From RYN-122 sp963761655 (lineage in GTDB: Bacteria > Actinomycetota > Actinomycetes > Mycobacteriales > SCTD01): a stretch of 64,000 nucleotides of DNA. Positions 7,193 through 17,730 of the stretch are shown one piece after another. The stretch is from contig CAVXHI010000011.1 of NCBI GenBank assembly GCA_963761655.1, positions 1 to 64,000 of the forward strand, written 5' to 3'. Every line of letters begins with the position of its first letter. Position 1 is the first letter of the stretch. The translations under genes were made by a program, and so were the position numbers. Below the pieces are notes generated by a model. The model was not told the DNA's origin and did not search any database. It saw only the letters and a list, made by a program, of their open reading frames with translations.

Positions 7193-8560
7193 GTGAGCGA
7201 CATCCCCCGCCGTGCGGTGACCCGGACCGCCAAGCTCGCGACCCTCCCCCTCGGCATCGCGGGACGCGCGACGCTCGGCCTGGGCAAGCGCCTCGGGGGC
7301 AAGCCCGCCGAGGCCGTCGCCGCCGAGCTGCAGGCCCGGACGGCGGAGCAGCTGTTCCAGGTGCTGGGGCAGCTCAAGGGCGGCGCCATGAAGGCCGGGC
7401 AGGCGCTGTCGGTCTTCGAGGCGGCCCTGCCCGAGGACGTCGCGGCGCCCTACCGCGCCGCGCTGACCAAGCTGCAGGAGGCCGCTCCGCCGCTGCCGGC
7501 CGCGACCGTGCACCGGGTGCTGTCCGAGGAGCTGGGCCCGGACTGGCGCGACCGGTTCGCCCGCTTCGACGACGTCCCGGCCGCCGCCGCCAGCATCGGG
7601 CAGGTGCACCGGGCCGAGTGGGCCGACGGCCGTGAGGTCGCCGTCAAGATCCAGTACCCGGGAGCGGGTCCGGCCCTGCTGGGCGACCTCAAGCAGCTGA
7701 GCCGGTTCGCCCGGATGTTCGCGGTCCTGAGCCCCGGGCTGGACGTCAAGCCGCTGCTCGCCGAGCTGCGCGAGCGGGTCGCGGAGGAGCTCGACTACCG
7801 GCTGGAGGCCGAGAGCCAGCAGGCGTTCGCCGACGCCTACGCCGGCGACCCGGAGGTCGCGGTCCCGCAGGTCGTCACCGGCAGCGAACGCGTCCTCGTC
7901 ACCGAGTGGATGGAGGGCGTCCCGCTCTCGGCGATCGTCCGCGACGGCACGCCCGAGCAGCGCGACCGCGCGGCCGGGCTGCTCGCCCGCTTCCTGTTCT
8001 CCAGCCCGGTGCTGGTCGGCCTGCTGCACGCCGACCCCCACCCGGGCAACTTCCGGCTGCTCCCCGACGGCCGGCTCGGCGTCCTCGACTTCGGCGCCGT
8101 CGCGCGGCTGCCCGACGGCTCCCCTGAGCCGATCGGCCGGATCACCCGGCTCGCCCTCGACGGCGACGCCGCCGGCGTGCTGCAGGCGCTCACGGACGAG
8201 GGCTTCGTCAAGCCCGGCATCGACCTCGACGCCCAGGCCGTCCTGGACTACCTGCTGCCCCTGCTCGAGCCGGTCCGCGCCGACACCTTCCGCTTCACCC
8301 GCGAGTGGCTCCGGGCCGAGGCCGTCCGGCTCGGCGACCCGTTCTCCCCGGCGGCCGCCCTCGGGCGCCAGCTCAACCTGCCGCCCGCCTACCTGCTGGT
8401 CCACCGGGTGACGCTCGGGACGATCGGTGTGCTGTGCCAGCTGTCCGGCGAGGCGGCGTTCCGGACCGAGATGGCCCGCTGGCAGCCGGGGTTCGCCGTG
8501 CCGGGCTCCGCAGCGGCCGCCGAGGCCGCGGAGGCCGCCGCCCGCCGTCCGGAGCGCTAG
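7193..8560 (+). CDS. ABC1/UbiB (AarF) family atypical kinase
   Basis: A 455-residue ABC1 family protein. Hallmarks are the KxGQ motif (MKAGQ, Gln70), an Ala-rich nucleotide loop (AAASIGQVHRA), the lysine of VAVKIQYPG, the EELDY segment, the catalytic loop HADPHPGNF and LDFGAV in place of DFG. Family members are unorthodox ATPases linked to quinone biosynthesis or lipid handling in membranes. A hydrophobic segment (LLARFLFSSPVLVGLL) lies before the catalytic loop. GTG at 7193 lies 48 nt after the ThiF-like gene, probably in one operon. Confidence 0.9.
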   Translation: MSDIPRRAVTRTAKLATLPLGIAGRATLGLGKRLGGKPAEAVAAELQARTAEQLFQVLGQLKGGAMKAGQALSVFEAALPEDVAAPYRAALTKLQEAAPPLPAATVHRVLSEELGPDWRDRFARFDDVPAAAASIGQVHRAEWADGREVAVKIQYPGAGPALLGDLKQLSRFARMFAVLSPGLDVKPLLAELRERVAEELDYRLEAESQQAFADAYAGDPEVAVPQVVTGSERVLVTEWMEGVPLSAIVRDGTPEQRDRAAGLLARFLFSSPVLVGLLHADPHPGNFRLLPDGRLGVLDFGAVARLPDGSPEPIGRITRLALDGDAAGVLQALTDEGFVKPGIDLDAQAVLDYLLPLLEPVRADTFRFTREWLRAEAVRLGDPFSPAAALGRQLNLPPAYLLVHRVTLGTIGVLCQLSGEAAFRTEMARWQPGFAVPGSAAAAEAAEAAARRPER

Positions 8561-8573
8561 TCGCCGAGCGGGG

Positions 8574-8729
8574 TCACCACCAGGCGTCGTCGAGCTTGCC
8601 CTCGATGTCGCGCACGTGCCTCCGGGTGCACGCCTCGCACAGCCAGGTCGTGCCCCGGTCGGTGACCTGGAGCGTCCACGTCAGCGGCGGCTCCTCCGCC
8701 GCCACCCCGCAGGTCGCGCAGGCCGCCAC
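8574..8729 (-). CDS. Small protein with two Cys pairs (putative zinc ribbon), 51 aa
   Basis: A 51-residue protein starting at GTG 8729, with CxxC pairs at Cys4/Cys7 (CATC) and Cys31/Cys34 (CEAC) followed by TRRHVRDIEGKLDDAWW. The spacing fits one zinc site. The third-position GC bias matches real genes in this window and not the competing frames. It starts 3 nt after the stop of the sigma-like gene, so the two are almost certainly co-transcribed. I do not recognise the family; a role as partner of the sigma-like protein is only inferred. Confidence 0.7.
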   Translation of the reverse strand: MAACATCGVAAEEPPLTWTLQVTDRGTTWLCEACTRRHVRDIEGKLDDAWW

Positions 8730-8732
8730 GGC

Positions 8733-9032
8733 TCAGTCCTCGTCGCGCAGCGCCGTGCGCAGAGCGGCCAGCCCGGTCTCGCCGAGCCGGTGCGCCGCCG
8801 ACGTCTCCACGTCGAGCTCGACGGCCGCCCCGACGACCCCCTCGCCGTAGGCGTACGAGGCGATCACCGCGGTGCGCTGGTCGTCCGGCAGCCCGCGCAG
8901 GGCCTCGTCGAGGCGACGCAGCAGGGCGGCGTCCTCGGTGCCCTCGGGGTCGGTGGCGGCCCGGCCGTCGACCACGGTCGGCGGCAGCGGCCGGCACTTG
9001 CCGTGCCGGCGGGGGTCGGGCTGGTCGGTCAC
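8733..9032 (-). CDS. Small sigma-70 region-4-like protein, 99 aa
   Basis: A 99-residue protein starting at GTG 9032 (GAGAGG ribosome binding site). After a polar N-terminus (residues 1-35), residues ~38-95 resemble sigma-70 region 4: RGLPDDQRTAVIASYAYGEG, then an Ala/Val-rich helix-turn-helix-like stretch, then AAHRLGETGLAALRTAL. Regions 2 and 3 are absent, so it cannot be a complete sigma factor. It could be an orphan region-4 regulator or an unrelated small HTH protein. It forms a two-gene unit with the downstream zinc-ribbon gene. Confidence 0.6.
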   Translation of the reverse strand: MTDQPDPRRHGKCRPLPPTVVDGRAATDPEGTEDAALLRRLDEALRGLPDDQRTAVIASYAYGEGVVGAAVELDVETSAAHRLGETGLAALRTALRDED

Positions 9033-9081
9033 GTCGTCCTCTCGGCAGGAGACGGGGAGCGGTCGCAGGTCCCGGACGGGC

Positions 9082-9113
9082 GACGGCCGCCCCGGTCTCC
9101 CGGAGCGGCCGTC
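9082..9113. other. Hairpin in the leader of the sigma-like gene
   Basis: GACGGCCGC (9082-9090) and GCGGCCGTC (9105-9113) form a perfect 9-bp stem with a 14-nt loop, 50 nt upstream of the sigma-like gene on its coding strand. It could be a leader structure; no T-tract is present on either side. No known riboswitch pattern was recognised. Confidence 0.35.
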
Positions 9114-9214
9114 ACTTGCCTTCCCGTCAGGTCGCCTCACGGCGGTGTGTCCCTCGAGGGGACTGATTTGGGACCGGGGGCCATGTATCGGGTCGGCACC
9201 CGTAGTGAACCTCA

Positions 9215-9240
9215 GATCCGCGGGTCGTGTTCCGCGGATC
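9215..9240 (-). terminator. Hairpin after the Cys/Ala-Pro-rich gene
   Basis: GATCCGCGG (9215-9223) pairs perfectly with CCGCGGATC (9232-9240) around an 8-nt loop, 31 nt beyond the stop of the minus-strand gene ending at 9271. Its place suggests a terminator for that gene. The 230-bp region between the two minus-strand genes holds no other feature that I recognise. Confidence 0.5.
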
Positions 9241-9270
9241 CACCCATCCGCCGTGCCGCGGGGGTCGCGG

Positions 9271-10050
9271 TCAGGCGTCGGGGCTGTCCGAGCCGGTCGG
9301 GGAGCTGGGCGTCGGGGCGGAGCCGGCCGGAGCCGCCTCACCAGGAGCGGGCGGCGCGACGGCGGTGCTGGCCGGCGACACCGGGGCGTCCGCCGAGGTC
9401 GGCACGTCCGACCGGGCCGGCGCGTCCGACGCGGTCGAGGGGGAGGCGGAGGCGGGAGAGTCGCTCGTCAGCGCGGGCGGGCCGCCGACCTCGGTCGCGG
9501 CGGGAGCCTCCGCGGCGCCGGCACCCGGAGCACCGAGAGCCGGGGAGGGGGTCCCGCTCCGGGTCGGGACGTCGGCCAGACCGCCGGCGAGCTCGCCGGG
9601 CGCACTGCCCGTGTCGCCGCCGGAGCCGTCGGCCGCGGGGGCACCGGGCACGCCGCCCTCGACGCGGTCACGGCCGCGACCGCGGCGGGACTTGCCCGGG
9701 CGCGGGCCGCGCTCGCCGTCCCCGCCCTGCTGCGGGGCGCCCTGCTGGCCGCCGCGCTGCTGCTGCCCGCGCTGGCCACCGCCGGACGGGCCCATGTCCA
9801 TGGCACCCGCGAGCGTGTACTCGTGCACGAGCAGCTCGAGCCGGGCCTGCTCCTCGGGGGACGCCGTCTCGCGCTTGGCCTCGGCCAGCTTGCGCAGCTC
9901 CGCCAGACGCTGACGGCGACGGCCGGGGAGGTCCTCGGGGTGGGCGAGCAGGACCGCGTGCGCAGTGCACGAGGCGGAGCCGGCGACGGTGGTGGTGGCC
10001 TCGCGCACGAGGGCGAGCTCGGTGATGCAGGGCGCGCAGAACGTGGTCAT
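9271..10050 (-). CDS. Uncharacterised protein: N-terminal Cys motif, low-complexity Ala/Pro/Ser tail
   Basis: A 259-residue protein of unknown function. The first 31 residues carry CxxC (Cys5, Cys8) and CTAH (Cys28, His31), a possible zinc site. Residues ~40-80 are a charged helical region (RRRQRLAELRKLAEAKRET). After that comes a Gly/Gln-rich stretch, a basic RGRGRDR patch and a long disordered Ala/Pro/Ser/Thr tail. There is no membrane segment or signal peptide. It diverges from the small gene at 10146. Start ATG at 10050. Confidence 0.65.
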   Translation of the reverse strand: MTTFCAPCITELALVREATTTVAGSASCTAHAVLLAHPEDLPGRRRQRLAELRKLAEAKRETASPEEQARLELLVHEYTLAGAMDMGPSGGGQRGQQQRGGQQGAPQQGGDGERGPRPGKSRRGRGRDRVEGGVPGAPAADGSGGDTGSAPGELAGGLADVPTRSGTPSPALGAPGAGAAEAPAATEVGGPPALTSDSPASASPSTASDAPARSDVPTSADAPVSPASTAVAPPAPGEAAPAGSAPTPSSPTGSDSPDA

Positions 10051-10145
10051 GGGCGCACGCTACCCAGGCAGCAGGGCACCCACCGGCCGGCGCGGCTTCC
10101 GGAGAAGCGCTGCGGGAGGGGGCGGGCGCAGGCCACCATGGTCCG

Positions 10146-10424
10146 GTGACCCCGTCCTCGGCCTCCGCGGTCCGGCTGCTCGCCGCGTGGCAGCAGCAGC
10201 GGCGCGAGCTGACCGACCGGCTCGACAGCCTGCTGCTGCACGGCCCGACGGCGGTGGCCCGGGTCTCCTCCCGGCAGGACGAGCTGCGCGAGGCGATGCA
10301 GGCCGAGCAGCGCGCCTTCGAGGCCTTCGTCGTGCACGCCGTGACCGGGTCGGTCGACCGGCCGCCGGTCCAGGAGGTCCCGACGACGGCCTACCCGCCG
10401 CTCCGCGCGGTCCCGCTCCCCTAG
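10146..10424 (+). CDS. Hypothetical small protein, 92 aa
   Basis: A 92-residue protein starting at GTG 10146. Residues ~10-65 are predicted helical and charged (AAWQQQRRELTDRL, RQDELREAMQAEQRAFEAF), followed by a Pro-rich tail. The third-position GC pattern supports coding, but I recognise no family. It lies divergent from the Cys-motif gene and upstream of aat, from which it is separated by 127 nt with a short tandem repeat. Confidence 0.55.
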   Translation: MTPSSASAVRLLAAWQQQRRELTDRLDSLLLHGPTAVARVSSRQDELREAMQAEQRAFEAFVVHAVTGSVDRPPVQEVPTTAYPPLRAVPLP

Positions 10425-10470
10425 CGACCGGAACGCAGCACGGCCCGCGGGGAGCCGCCGCCGTCGGTGC

Positions 10471-10517
10471 GGGCGCTGCGGCAGGAAGGGCGCTGCGGCA
10501 GGCAGGGCGACCGCAGG
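10471..10517. repeat. Short tandem repeat, 17-bp period
   Basis: GGGCGCTGCGGCAGG occurs at 10471-10485 and 10488-10502, and a decayed third copy (GGGCGACCGCAGG) at 10505-10517, giving a 17-bp period. It fills the space just upstream of aat and may affect its promoter or leader. Confidence 0.6.
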
Positions 10518-10551
10518 AGCGCCGGCCCGGTCCGCCTCGTACGGTGGCGGC

Positions 10552-11331
10552 GTGGAGCCGGCGGCCTTCTTCGAGGCGATCGACGTCGTCGGCGCACCGC
10601 TCGAGCTCGTGGCCCTCGGCGGGACGCTGGAGCCCGCGACCCTGCAGGCGGCGTACCGGGCGGGCTGCTTCCCCTGGCCGGCGTCGGGCAGTGACGAGCG
10701 CGCCCTCACCCGCCAGGTCCGGCGGTTGGCGCGGGCCGGGCGGGTGCCGGTCCTCCACGGCGACGACGGCCTGGTCCCCTGGTGCTCGCCGCACCCGCGG
10801 GCGGTCCTGCTGACCGACCGGACCAGCGTCCCGCGCTCGGTCCGGCAGCTGCTGCGGCGCTCGACCTGGACGACGACCCTCGACGCCGCCTTCGGGGAGG
10901 TCCTGGCCGGGTGCGCCACCCGCGAGGAGACCTGGATCAACGCCCGCATGCGCGAGGCCTACGGGCAGCTGCACGCCCGCGGGGTCGCGCACAGCGTGGA
11001 GGTCTGGGACGGCGCTCGGCTCGTCGGGGGCCTCTACGGCGTCCTGACCGGCCGCGTGTTCTCGGGCGAGTCGATGTTCCACCTCGAGTCGGGCGCGTCG
11101 AAGGTCGCGCTGGTGGACCTGTGCCTGCGGCTCCGCGAGGCGGGCGTGCTCGTGCTCGACACGCAGCAGGAGAGCGACCACCTGACTGCTCTCGGTCAGG
11201 TGCTGGTGTCCCGGGACGAGTACGTGGGCGCCGTCCGGGCGCTGCGCGACCTGCCCGCCGAGCTGCCCGGCGGGCGCCGGAGCGCGGCGTCGCTCGCCGA
11301 GGGCCTGCTCAGCCCGACCGCCACACGATGA
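10552..11331 (+). CDS. aat: Leucyl/phenylalanyl-tRNA--protein transferase
   Basis: A 259-residue Aat homologue. It transfers Leu or Phe from aminoacyl-tRNA to N-terminal Lys/Arg of proteins, marking them for ClpAP/ClpS degradation by the N-degron pathway in the cytosol. Family signatures are visible in order: YRAGCFPWP, PWCSPHPRAVL, ETWINARM, HSVEVW, GGLYGV and FSGESMFH. Length is typical. GTG at 10552 precedes the first conserved block, without a clear ribosome binding site. The 3' end overlaps the convergent phosphatase gene by 23 nt. Confidence 0.93.
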   Translation: MEPAAFFEAIDVVGAPLELVALGGTLEPATLQAAYRAGCFPWPASGSDERALTRQVRRLARAGRVPVLHGDDGLVPWCSPHPRAVLLTDRTSVPRSVRQLLRRSTWTTTLDAAFGEVLAGCATREETWINARMREAYGQLHARGVAHSVEVWDGARLVGGLYGVLTGRVFSGESMFHLESGASKVALVDLCLRLREAGVLVLDTQQESDHLTALGQVLVSRDEYVGAVRALRDLPAELPGGRRSAASLAEGLLSPTATR

Positions 11332-12400
11332 CGACGCCGCGGTCGTCGCCCTCCCCGGCCGCGACCCGGCGGAGCAGCTGGTCGCAGCCGCCCGCGAAGC
11401 CCTGCGGCACCAGCCGCTCCGCCTCCCCGATCAGCTTGTCGATGCCGAGCTCGAGGTCGCGCCCCGGGACCTCCACCAGCCCGTCGGTGTAGACCAGCAG
11501 GGCGTCCCCGCGGTGGAGGGTGCCGGTGACGCCGTCGTACTGGACGTCGGGCAGCAGGCCGAGGGCCGGACCGCCGGCCTCGACGAGCGACCACCGGCCG
11601 CTCCCGGCCTCGAACCGGGCCACCGGCGGGTGGCCGGCCGACTCGAGCAGGAACGCTCCCGTGTCCAGCTCGACCACCAGGTGGGCCGCCGTCGCGAAGC
11701 CCTCCTCCCACGCCTGCCGGTGCAGGTAGTCGTTGGCCGCGGGCAGCAGCTCGGACGGACGGCGGGAGCCGAGCAGCCCGCCCATGGCGCCGGACAGCAG
11801 CAGCGAGCGGGTGCCGGCCGCGACGCCCTTGCCGGAGACGTCGACCAGGGCGACCTCGAGCCGCCGCCCCTCGCGGGTCAGGGCGCTGACGACGAAGTCG
11901 CCGGAGAAGGGGCCGCCGCCGGCCGGGCTGATCCGGGCCTCGGCGCCCCACCCCGCGGGCAGCGCCGGGATCCGGCCCTGCTGGGTCAGCCGCTGGCGCA
12001 GCTCGGTCAGGACGGAGTCGCCGCGCAGGCCGACCAGGCCGGTCTGCTCGCGGCTGCGGGCGAACTGGTAGGTGAGGGCGCCGGTCAGCACCACGATCAC
12101 GAGCGTGCCGATCCGGACGTCGCGGAGCTCCCGGGCGAGGCTGATCACCAGCAGCCCGCCGACCACGACCACCAGCAGCAGCCGCATCCGGCGGTGGCCC
12201 AGCAGCAGGCCTCCGAGCAGGAGGGGCAGCACCTGCACGCTGGTGGGCACGACGGGCGGGCCCCACACGAGCGTGCCGGCGCTGCCCAGCAGCGACAGCG
12301 CGAGGACCAGGGCCAGGCTGGTGCTCTCCCGCGGTGGCTCGCGGGTCGCCCGCTCGACGGTGGCCCACCAGCGTCGCCAGGGGCCGGGCACGGTCCTCAC
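11309..12400 (-). CDS. Membrane SpoIIE-type PP2C phosphatase
   Basis: A 363-residue protein with four or five hydrophobic N-terminal segments (residues ~25-115; for example LLLVVVVGGLLVISLA) and a cytosolic SpoIIE/RsbU-type PP2C domain. Metal-binding motifs are present: SGDFVV, VDVSGKGVAA, ESAGHPP, VYTDGLVE and GDDRGV. Relatives dephosphorylate anti-sigma-factor antagonists; no such partner lies nearby. GTG at 12400 overlaps the upstream Nei stop as GTGA, indicating translational coupling with that gene. Confidence 0.88.
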   Translation of the reverse strand: MRTVPGPWRRWWATVERATREPPRESTSLALVLALSLLGSAGTLVWGPPVVPTSVQVLPLLLGGLLLGHRRMRLLLVVVVGGLLVISLARELRDVRIGTLVIVVLTGALTYQFARSREQTGLVGLRGDSVLTELRQRLTQQGRIPALPAGWGAEARISPAGGGPFSGDFVVSALTREGRRLEVALVDVSGKGVAAGTRSLLLSGAMGGLLGSRRPSELLPAANDYLHRQAWEEGFATAAHLVVELDTGAFLLESAGHPPVARFEAGSGRWSLVEAGGPALGLLPDVQYDGVTGTLHRGDALLVYTDGLVEVPGRDLELGIDKLIGEAERLVPQGFAGGCDQLLRRVAAGEGDDRGVVIVWRSG

Positions 12401-13200
12401 CCGACGTCGGGCTGGCAGACGGGGCACCAGAACAGGTTGCGCCCGACCATCACCTGCGTCAGGACCTCGGTGCCGCAGCGGCGGCAGGGCAGGCCGTGCC
12501 GCCGGTAGACGTAGTGGGCGTCGTCGCGCTTGGCCGTGCCGGTGCGGCGGGAGCGGTCCTCGCGCTCGGTGGTGACGATGCGCCCGGCCCGGACGCCGGC
12601 CTGCAGCAGCGACCGGAGGTCGGGCCACATGTCGTCCCAGAACCGGCGGTGCACCTCCCGGCCGGGGCGGAACGGCGACAGCCCGGCGCGGTACAGCACC
12701 TCGGCCCGGTAGACGTTGCCGATCCCGGCCAGCACGGACTGGTCCATCAGCAGCTCGCCGACGGTGCGGCGGCTCTTGGCGAGCGTCGTCCAGGCCTTCT
12801 CCGGGTCGGCGTCCTTGCGCAGCGGGTCCGGCCCGAGGCGGGCGAAGACGGCGTCGCGGTCCTGCGGCGTCATCAGCTCGCACGCCGTCGGGCCGCGCAG
12901 GTCCAGCCAGGTGTCGCCGGCGGTCATGCGCAGCCGCAGGGCCCCCCTGGGCTCGGGCGGCGGCCCCTCGCCCCGCGTGAACTTCCCGTAGAGGCCGAGG
13001 TGGACGTGCAGCAGGAGGTCGCCCTCGAAGCCGTAGAACAGGTGCTTGCCGTACGCCTCGATGCGCTCGACCCGACGTCCGGTGAGCATCTCGGCGCCGG
13101 TGGCGAACCGGCCCTGCGGGCTCGCCAGGGACACCTGCTGCCCGACGAGCACCGGCCGGTGGTCGCGGGCGAGCCGGTGGATCGTGTGGCCCTCAGGCAT
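12397..13200 (-). CDS. Fpg/Nei family DNA glycosylase
   Basis: A 267-residue base-excision repair glycosylase. The N-terminus MPEGHTIHRLA provides the catalytic Pro2 and Glu3 after Met removal. Other family marks are the Lys of EAYGKHLF, a helix-two-turns-helix with DQSVLAGIGNVYRAEVL and a C-terminal zinc finger (CRRC and CPVC) ending in RNLFWCPVC. The sequence is closer to Nei than to MutM, matching the M. tuberculosis Rv2464c type. It is followed by the coupled phosphatase gene and preceded by rpiB 13 nt away. Confidence 0.93.
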   Translation of the reverse strand: MPEGHTIHRLARDHRPVLVGQQVSLASPQGRFATGAEMLTGRRVERIEAYGKHLFYGFEGDLLLHVHLGLYGKFTRGEGPPPEPRGALRLRMTAGDTWLDLRGPTACELMTPQDRDAVFARLGPDPLRKDADPEKAWTTLAKSRRTVGELLMDQSVLAGIGNVYRAEVLYRAGLSPFRPGREVHRRFWDDMWPDLRSLLQAGVRAGRIVTTEREDRSRRTGTAKRDDAHYVYRRHGLPCRRCGTEVLTQVMVGRNLFWCPVCQPDVG

Positions 13201-13213
13201 GCGGCCGCACGCG

Positions 13214-13690
13214 CTACTGCTCCCCCGGGAGCGGCGGCAGCGTGCCGTCCGTCTCGAAGGCCGAGAGCATGTCGATCCGGCGGGTGTGGCGGTCCTCGCC
13301 GGAGTACGGCGTGGCGAGGAAGGTCTCGACCAGGCCGACGGCGGTCGCCTCGTCGTGCATGCGCGCCCCGACGGCGACGACGTTCGCGTCGTTGTGCTCC
13401 CGCCCCAGGCTCGCGGTCAGGGTGCTCCACGCCAGGGCGCACCGGACGCCGGCCACCTTGTTGGCCGCGATCGCCTCACCGTTGCCGCTGCCCCCGATGA
13501 CGACGCCGAGGCTGCCCGGCTCGGCGGCGACGCCCTGGGCCGCGCGGAGCACGAACGGCGGGTAGTCGTCGAGGGGGTCCATCGTGAGGGGGCCGTGGTC
13601 GACGGGCTCGTGGCCGAGCTCGGTCAGCCGGGCGGAGAGGGCCGTCTTGAGGTCGAGGCCGGCATGGTCGGACCCCAGGTGCACGCGCAT
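13214..13690 (-). CDS. rpiB: Ribose-5-phosphate isomerase B
   Basis: A 158-residue RpiB that interconverts ribose-5-phosphate and ribulose-5-phosphate in the pentose phosphate pathway. Recognisable motifs are GSDHAGLDLK near the N-terminus, the GGSGNGEAIAANK loop with the catalytic Glu used by actinobacterial enzymes in place of Cys, and REHNDANV. It lies in a minus-strand run with nei. It diverges from the DUF429 gene with only a 17-nt gap if that gene starts at 13708. Confidence 0.95.
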   Translation of the reverse strand: MRVHLGSDHAGLDLKTALSARLTELGHEPVDHGPLTMDPLDDYPPFVLRAAQGVAAEPGSLGVVIGGSGNGEAIAANKVAGVRCALAWSTLTASLGREHNDANVVAVGARMHDEATAVGLVETFLATPYSGEDRHTRRIDMLSAFETDGTLPPLPGEQ

Positions 13691-13707
13691 GGGCGACAGT
13701 CTCCCGC

Positions 13708-14403
13708 ATGGCCTCTGACGCTGCGCTCGTGGTCCTCGGTGCCGACGGCTGCAAGGGCGGCGCCTGGGTGGTGGCCGTCCTCGACGGCGAGGGCGACCTG
13801 TCCTGGGAGTGGGCCGCGGACACGGTGGCCCTGCTGGGCCTGGCCGACCGGCTCGAGGCGGACGCGGTGGCCCTCGACGTCCCGATCGGGCTGCCCGCGC
13901 TGGGCGGGGGGCGTCCCGCGGACGCCCTGGCCCGGGAGCGCCTCGGGGCCCGCCGCTCCTCGGTCTTCGCCGCTCCCCCGCGTGAGGTCCTCGGCTGCGC
14001 CACCTACGCCGAGGCCCGGCCCCTGGCGCCGTCGCTCAGCGCCCAGGCGTTCGGCCTCGTGCCGCGCGTCCGGGAGGTGGACACCCTGCTCCGGACGGCC
14101 GGGCCGCGGGTGCACGCCGGGGTCGTGGAGTGCCACCCGGAGGTGACCTTCGCCGAGATGGCGGCCGGCCGGCTGGCCCTCGGGACGAAGAAGTCCGCGG
14201 CGGGCGCCCTCCAGCGGATCAGCCTGCTGGAGGAGGCCTTCGCCCAGGCCCTCCCCCTCGACGTCCCGCCGGGCGCCGCGCTGGACGACGCCCTGGACGC
14301 CGCCGCCTGCGCCTGGACCGCCCTGCGCTGGGCCACGGGGACCGCCGAGGTCCTGGGAGGGACGACCGACGCCGAGGGCCTCCCCATGCGGATCGTCGTC
14401 TGA
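13708..14403 (+). CDS. DUF429 family protein (predicted RNase H-like fold)
   Basis: A 231-residue DUF429 protein; the family has a predicted RNase H-like nuclease fold but no established role. Typical motifs are LGADGCKGGAWVVAVL at the N-terminus, ALDVPIGLP, and ECHPEVTFAEM. ATG at 13708 leaves only 17 nt to the divergent rpiB start; GTG at 13729, which begins directly at the conserved core, is an alternative start. It converges on the nitroreductase-like gene, 31 nt from its stop. Confidence 0.85.
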   Translation: MASDAALVVLGADGCKGGAWVVAVLDGEGDLSWEWAADTVALLGLADRLEADAVALDVPIGLPALGGGRPADALARERLGARRSSVFAAPPREVLGCATYAEARPLAPSLSAQAFGLVPRVREVDTLLRTAGPRVHAGVVECHPEVTFAEMAAGRLALGTKKSAAGALQRISLLEEAFAQALPLDVPPGAALDDALDAAACAWTALRWATGTAEVLGGTTDAEGLPMRIVV

Positions 14404-14434
14404 GACCGGGACGAGAAGACTCCGGACCGGTCGG

Positions 14435-15061
14435 TCAGCCGAACTGCGGCGCCTCCGTGCGGGTCCGCTTGAGCTCGAAGAAGTACGGGTTGCCGGCCAG
14501 CAGGCGGGCGCCGTCCCAGACGGTGCCGGCGTCCTCGCCGCGCGGGATGCGGGTGAGCACGGGGCCGAAGAAGGCGACGCCCTCGACGTGGATGACGGGG
14601 GTGCCGACGTCCTCGCCCACCGGGTCCATCCCGCGGTGGTGCTCCTCCTTGAGCTTCTCGTCCAGCGACGTGTCGGTGGCGGCGTCGGCGAGGGACGCCG
14701 GGAGGCCGGCCTCCTCGAGGGCGGCGGTCAGCAGCGCGGGGTCGTCGAGCTCGACCTTGTCGGCGGGGTCCACGGGGTGCAGGCGGTTGCCGAGGGCGGT
14801 GTAGAGCGGGAGGAGGTCGTCGGTGTGCTCGCGGGCGGCGATGCAGACCCGGACCGGGCCCCAGGCCTTCTTCATCATCTCGAGGTACTGCTCGGGCATG
14901 TCCCGACCGTCGTTGAGGACGGCGAGGCTCATGACGTTCCAGGTGGTCTTCAGGTTCCGGACCTTCTCGACCTCGAGCACCCAGCGGGAGGTCACCCAGG
15001 CGAACGGGCAGAGCGGGTCGAACCAGAAGTCGAGGCGGGTCGGGGCGTCTGCAGAGGTCAT
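14435..15061 (-). CDS. Mycothiol-dependent nitroreductase Rv2466c family (DsbA-like thioredoxin fold)
   Basis: A 208-residue thioredoxin-fold protein of the DsbA superfamily. The active-site region reads FDPLCPFAWVTSRW with a single Cys18; the second position of the classical CxxC is Ala21, so a monothiol mechanism with mycothiol is expected. The conserved GTPVIHV cis-Pro segment is also seen. In M. tuberculosis the homologue reduces nitro compounds with mycothiol. ATG at 15061 begins MTSADAPTRLDFWF. It diverges from pepN, as Rv2466c does from Rv2467. Confidence 0.88.
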   Translation of the reverse strand: MTSADAPTRLDFWFDPLCPFAWVTSRWVLEVEKVRNLKTTWNVMSLAVLNDGRDMPEQYLEMMKKAWGPVRVCIAAREHTDDLLPLYTALGNRLHPVDPADKVELDDPALLTAALEEAGLPASLADAATDTSLDEKLKEEHHRGMDPVGEDVGTPVIHVEGVAFFGPVLTRIPRGEDAGTVWDGARLLAGNPYFFELKRTRTEAPQFG

Positions 15062-15153
15062 GTGCCCATCCTGACCCCACGGAGCCCCGAGCACACGTCT
15101 GGTGACCGCTCCCGCTGAGGCGCTCGCGGCGCGCAGCGTGGGAGACTCGGCCG

Positions 15154-17685
<2,532 letters not shown>

Positions 17686-17700
17686 GCCCGGACAGCACGA

Positions 17701-17726
17701 CGGCCGGGTCCCGAGGGACCCGGCCG
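17701..17726. terminator. Perfect 11-bp hairpin after pepN
   Basis: CGGCCGGGTCC (17701-17711) pairs with GGACCCGGCCG (17716-17726) around a 4-nt loop, 15 nt after the pepN stop. As the next gene is convergent, it may terminate both strands. Confidence 0.8.
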
Positions 17727-17730
17727 CCAG

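Noticed and set aside
9033..9270. Riboswitch in the gap before the sigma-like gene
   Set aside because: Two simple hairpins are present, but no conserved core of a known riboswitch class could be recognised.
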